Origin: Oleispira sp036960605
GTDB taxonomy: Bacteria > Pseudomonadota > Gammaproteobacteria > Pseudomonadales > Oceanobacteraceae
Assembly: GCA_036960605.1 (NCBI GenBank)
Contig: JBALXI010000008.1
Span: 1 to 64,000 of the forward strand
Reading direction: 5' to 3'
Length of the DNA stretch: 64,000 nt
The position numbers were made by a program, and so were the translations under genes. Of this stretch, positions 63,493 through 64,000 are shown piece after piece (the first letter of the stretch is position 1; every line of letters starts with the position of its first letter). The notes beneath the pieces are model-generated. The model worked only from the letters and a program-made list of their open reading frames with translations. It was not told where the DNA came from and did not search any database.

Positions 63493-63640
63493 TTTCTTTC
63501 CTTGAATTTATTTTTTTAAATATTCTAAAGCTATTTTTTATCATCTGTTTTGTGATCTATTTATCCTGAGTGCTAAAGCCACATCCAAGATATATCAGTC
63601 ATTACCCAATCACAATAACATTCAGGAAAATCCGTTTAAG

Positions 63641-64000
63641 CTAGTTCAATAGCTTAGCAAAACGATCCCGCAACATATCGCGCAATAACAAAACTGCTGG
63701 GGTTATTTGCGCACGGCTAGGGCTCATCAGATTCAAAGCAATACTCGGCGAGTGATATTCAGGTAATATTCGAACGACTCGACCTGCACTTAAATCTTCG
63801 CTCATATCCAAGCGCGATTTATAACAAATACCTTTGCCGGCAATCGTCCACAGCCTAACGACATCAGCATCATTTGCACAGCGATTACTCTTCACTGCAA
63901 TCTTAATTTTTTTATGATCGCGATCAGCCGTCTCTATAAATTCCCACAGATTATTGACGCGATTATTAAGATAAAATAATAAGCAGTTATGGTTTAGTAA
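63641..64000 (-). CDS. LysR-family regulator, 3' part only
   Basis: The frame is open from the right edge of the window to the TAG at 63641, giving 119 aa of the effector-binding domain. LysR landmarks are HNCLLFYLNNRVNNLWEF, then IKIAVKSNRCANDADVVRLWTIAGKGI, DLSAGRVVRILPEY and the C-terminal LLRDMLRDRF helix. The DNA-binding half lies beyond the window. It is co-oriented with the tautomerase-like gene 148 nt downstream. Confidence 0.85.
   Translation of the reverse strand, partial: LLNHNCLLFYLNNRVNNLWEFIETADRDHKKIKIAVKSNRCANDADVVRLWTIAGKGICYKSRLDMSEDLSAGRVVRILPEYHSPSIALNLMSPSRAQITPAVLLLRDMLRDRFAKLLN

Overview
The window reads as chromosome of a Gram-negative marine-type gammaproteobacterium of the broad Oceanospirillales/Pseudomonadales group. 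Supporting this are moderate-to-low GC, the order ubiE-ubiJ-ubiB then hisI-hisE-tatA-tatB-tatC, leuS-lptE-holA, corC-lnt, an isolated FabH-like enzyme of the Pseudomonas PA3286 type, and complete outer-membrane biogenesis and ubiquinone functions. No phage, IS element, CRISPR array or conjugative module was found. The genus is an inference and was not tested.

Region 1 (1-21.1 kb, all minus strand) is a co-directional block of growth genes. Read 5' to 3' it runs rlmE, ftsH, folP, glmM, tpiA, secG, tRNA-Leu(GAG), rimP, nusA, infB, rbfA, truB, rpsO, pnp, then a repeat-bearing spacer and an rRNA operon (three tandem promoters, 16S, tRNA-Ile(GAT), tRNA-Ala(TGC), 23S). The 23S gene stops being rRNA-like near position 73, in the helix 68 region. 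The last ~70 bases read instead as a fragment of a pyridoxal-phosphate decarboxylase, so the left edge is either an assembly misjoin or a disrupted rRNA gene.

Region 2 (21.2-34.8 kb) is mostly core: yhbY, a FabH-like ketoacyl synthase, corC, lnt, a GntR/FadR-type regulator, moaA, a dihaem cytochrome c4, a membrane sensor kinase with a REC-like tail, then leuS-lptE-holA.

Region 3 (34.9-41.7 kb) is more accessory: two unrecognised small proteins flanking a spacer with two perfect DnaA boxes, a large secreted PI-PLC-X/ricin/PPC/ricin protein, an exported solute-binding-like protein, an AraC-family regulator and a small membrane protein.

Region 4 (41.8-48.1 kb) is core again: ubiE-ubiJ-ubiB for ubiquinone, a GFA-fold protein, hisI, hisE, a HIT protein and the complete Tat translocase.

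Region 5 (48.1-64 kb) is accessory: a putative acidic outer-membrane protein, an MTHFR-like protein, a VirK/DUF535 protein, a divergent SDR/LysR pair, a CPA2 (Kef-type) antiporter, a tightly packed NAT-EamA-Crp-DUF3592 set divergent from an NAD(P)H-binding protein, an exported DJ-1/PfpI protein, a transglutaminase-like protein, a GH79-like lipoprotein, a second Crp/Fnr regulator, a tautomerase-like protein and the 3' part of a LysR gene cut by the right edge.

The strongest leads are the chimeric rRNA edge, the multidomain phospholipase-like secreted protein, the GH79-like lipoprotein beside its own Crp-type regulator, the paired 14-bp palindromes between the NAT operon and its divergent neighbour, and DnaA boxes placed in an rRNA promoter and in an otherwise empty spacer. 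I did not find a clear-cut new defence or mobile system.
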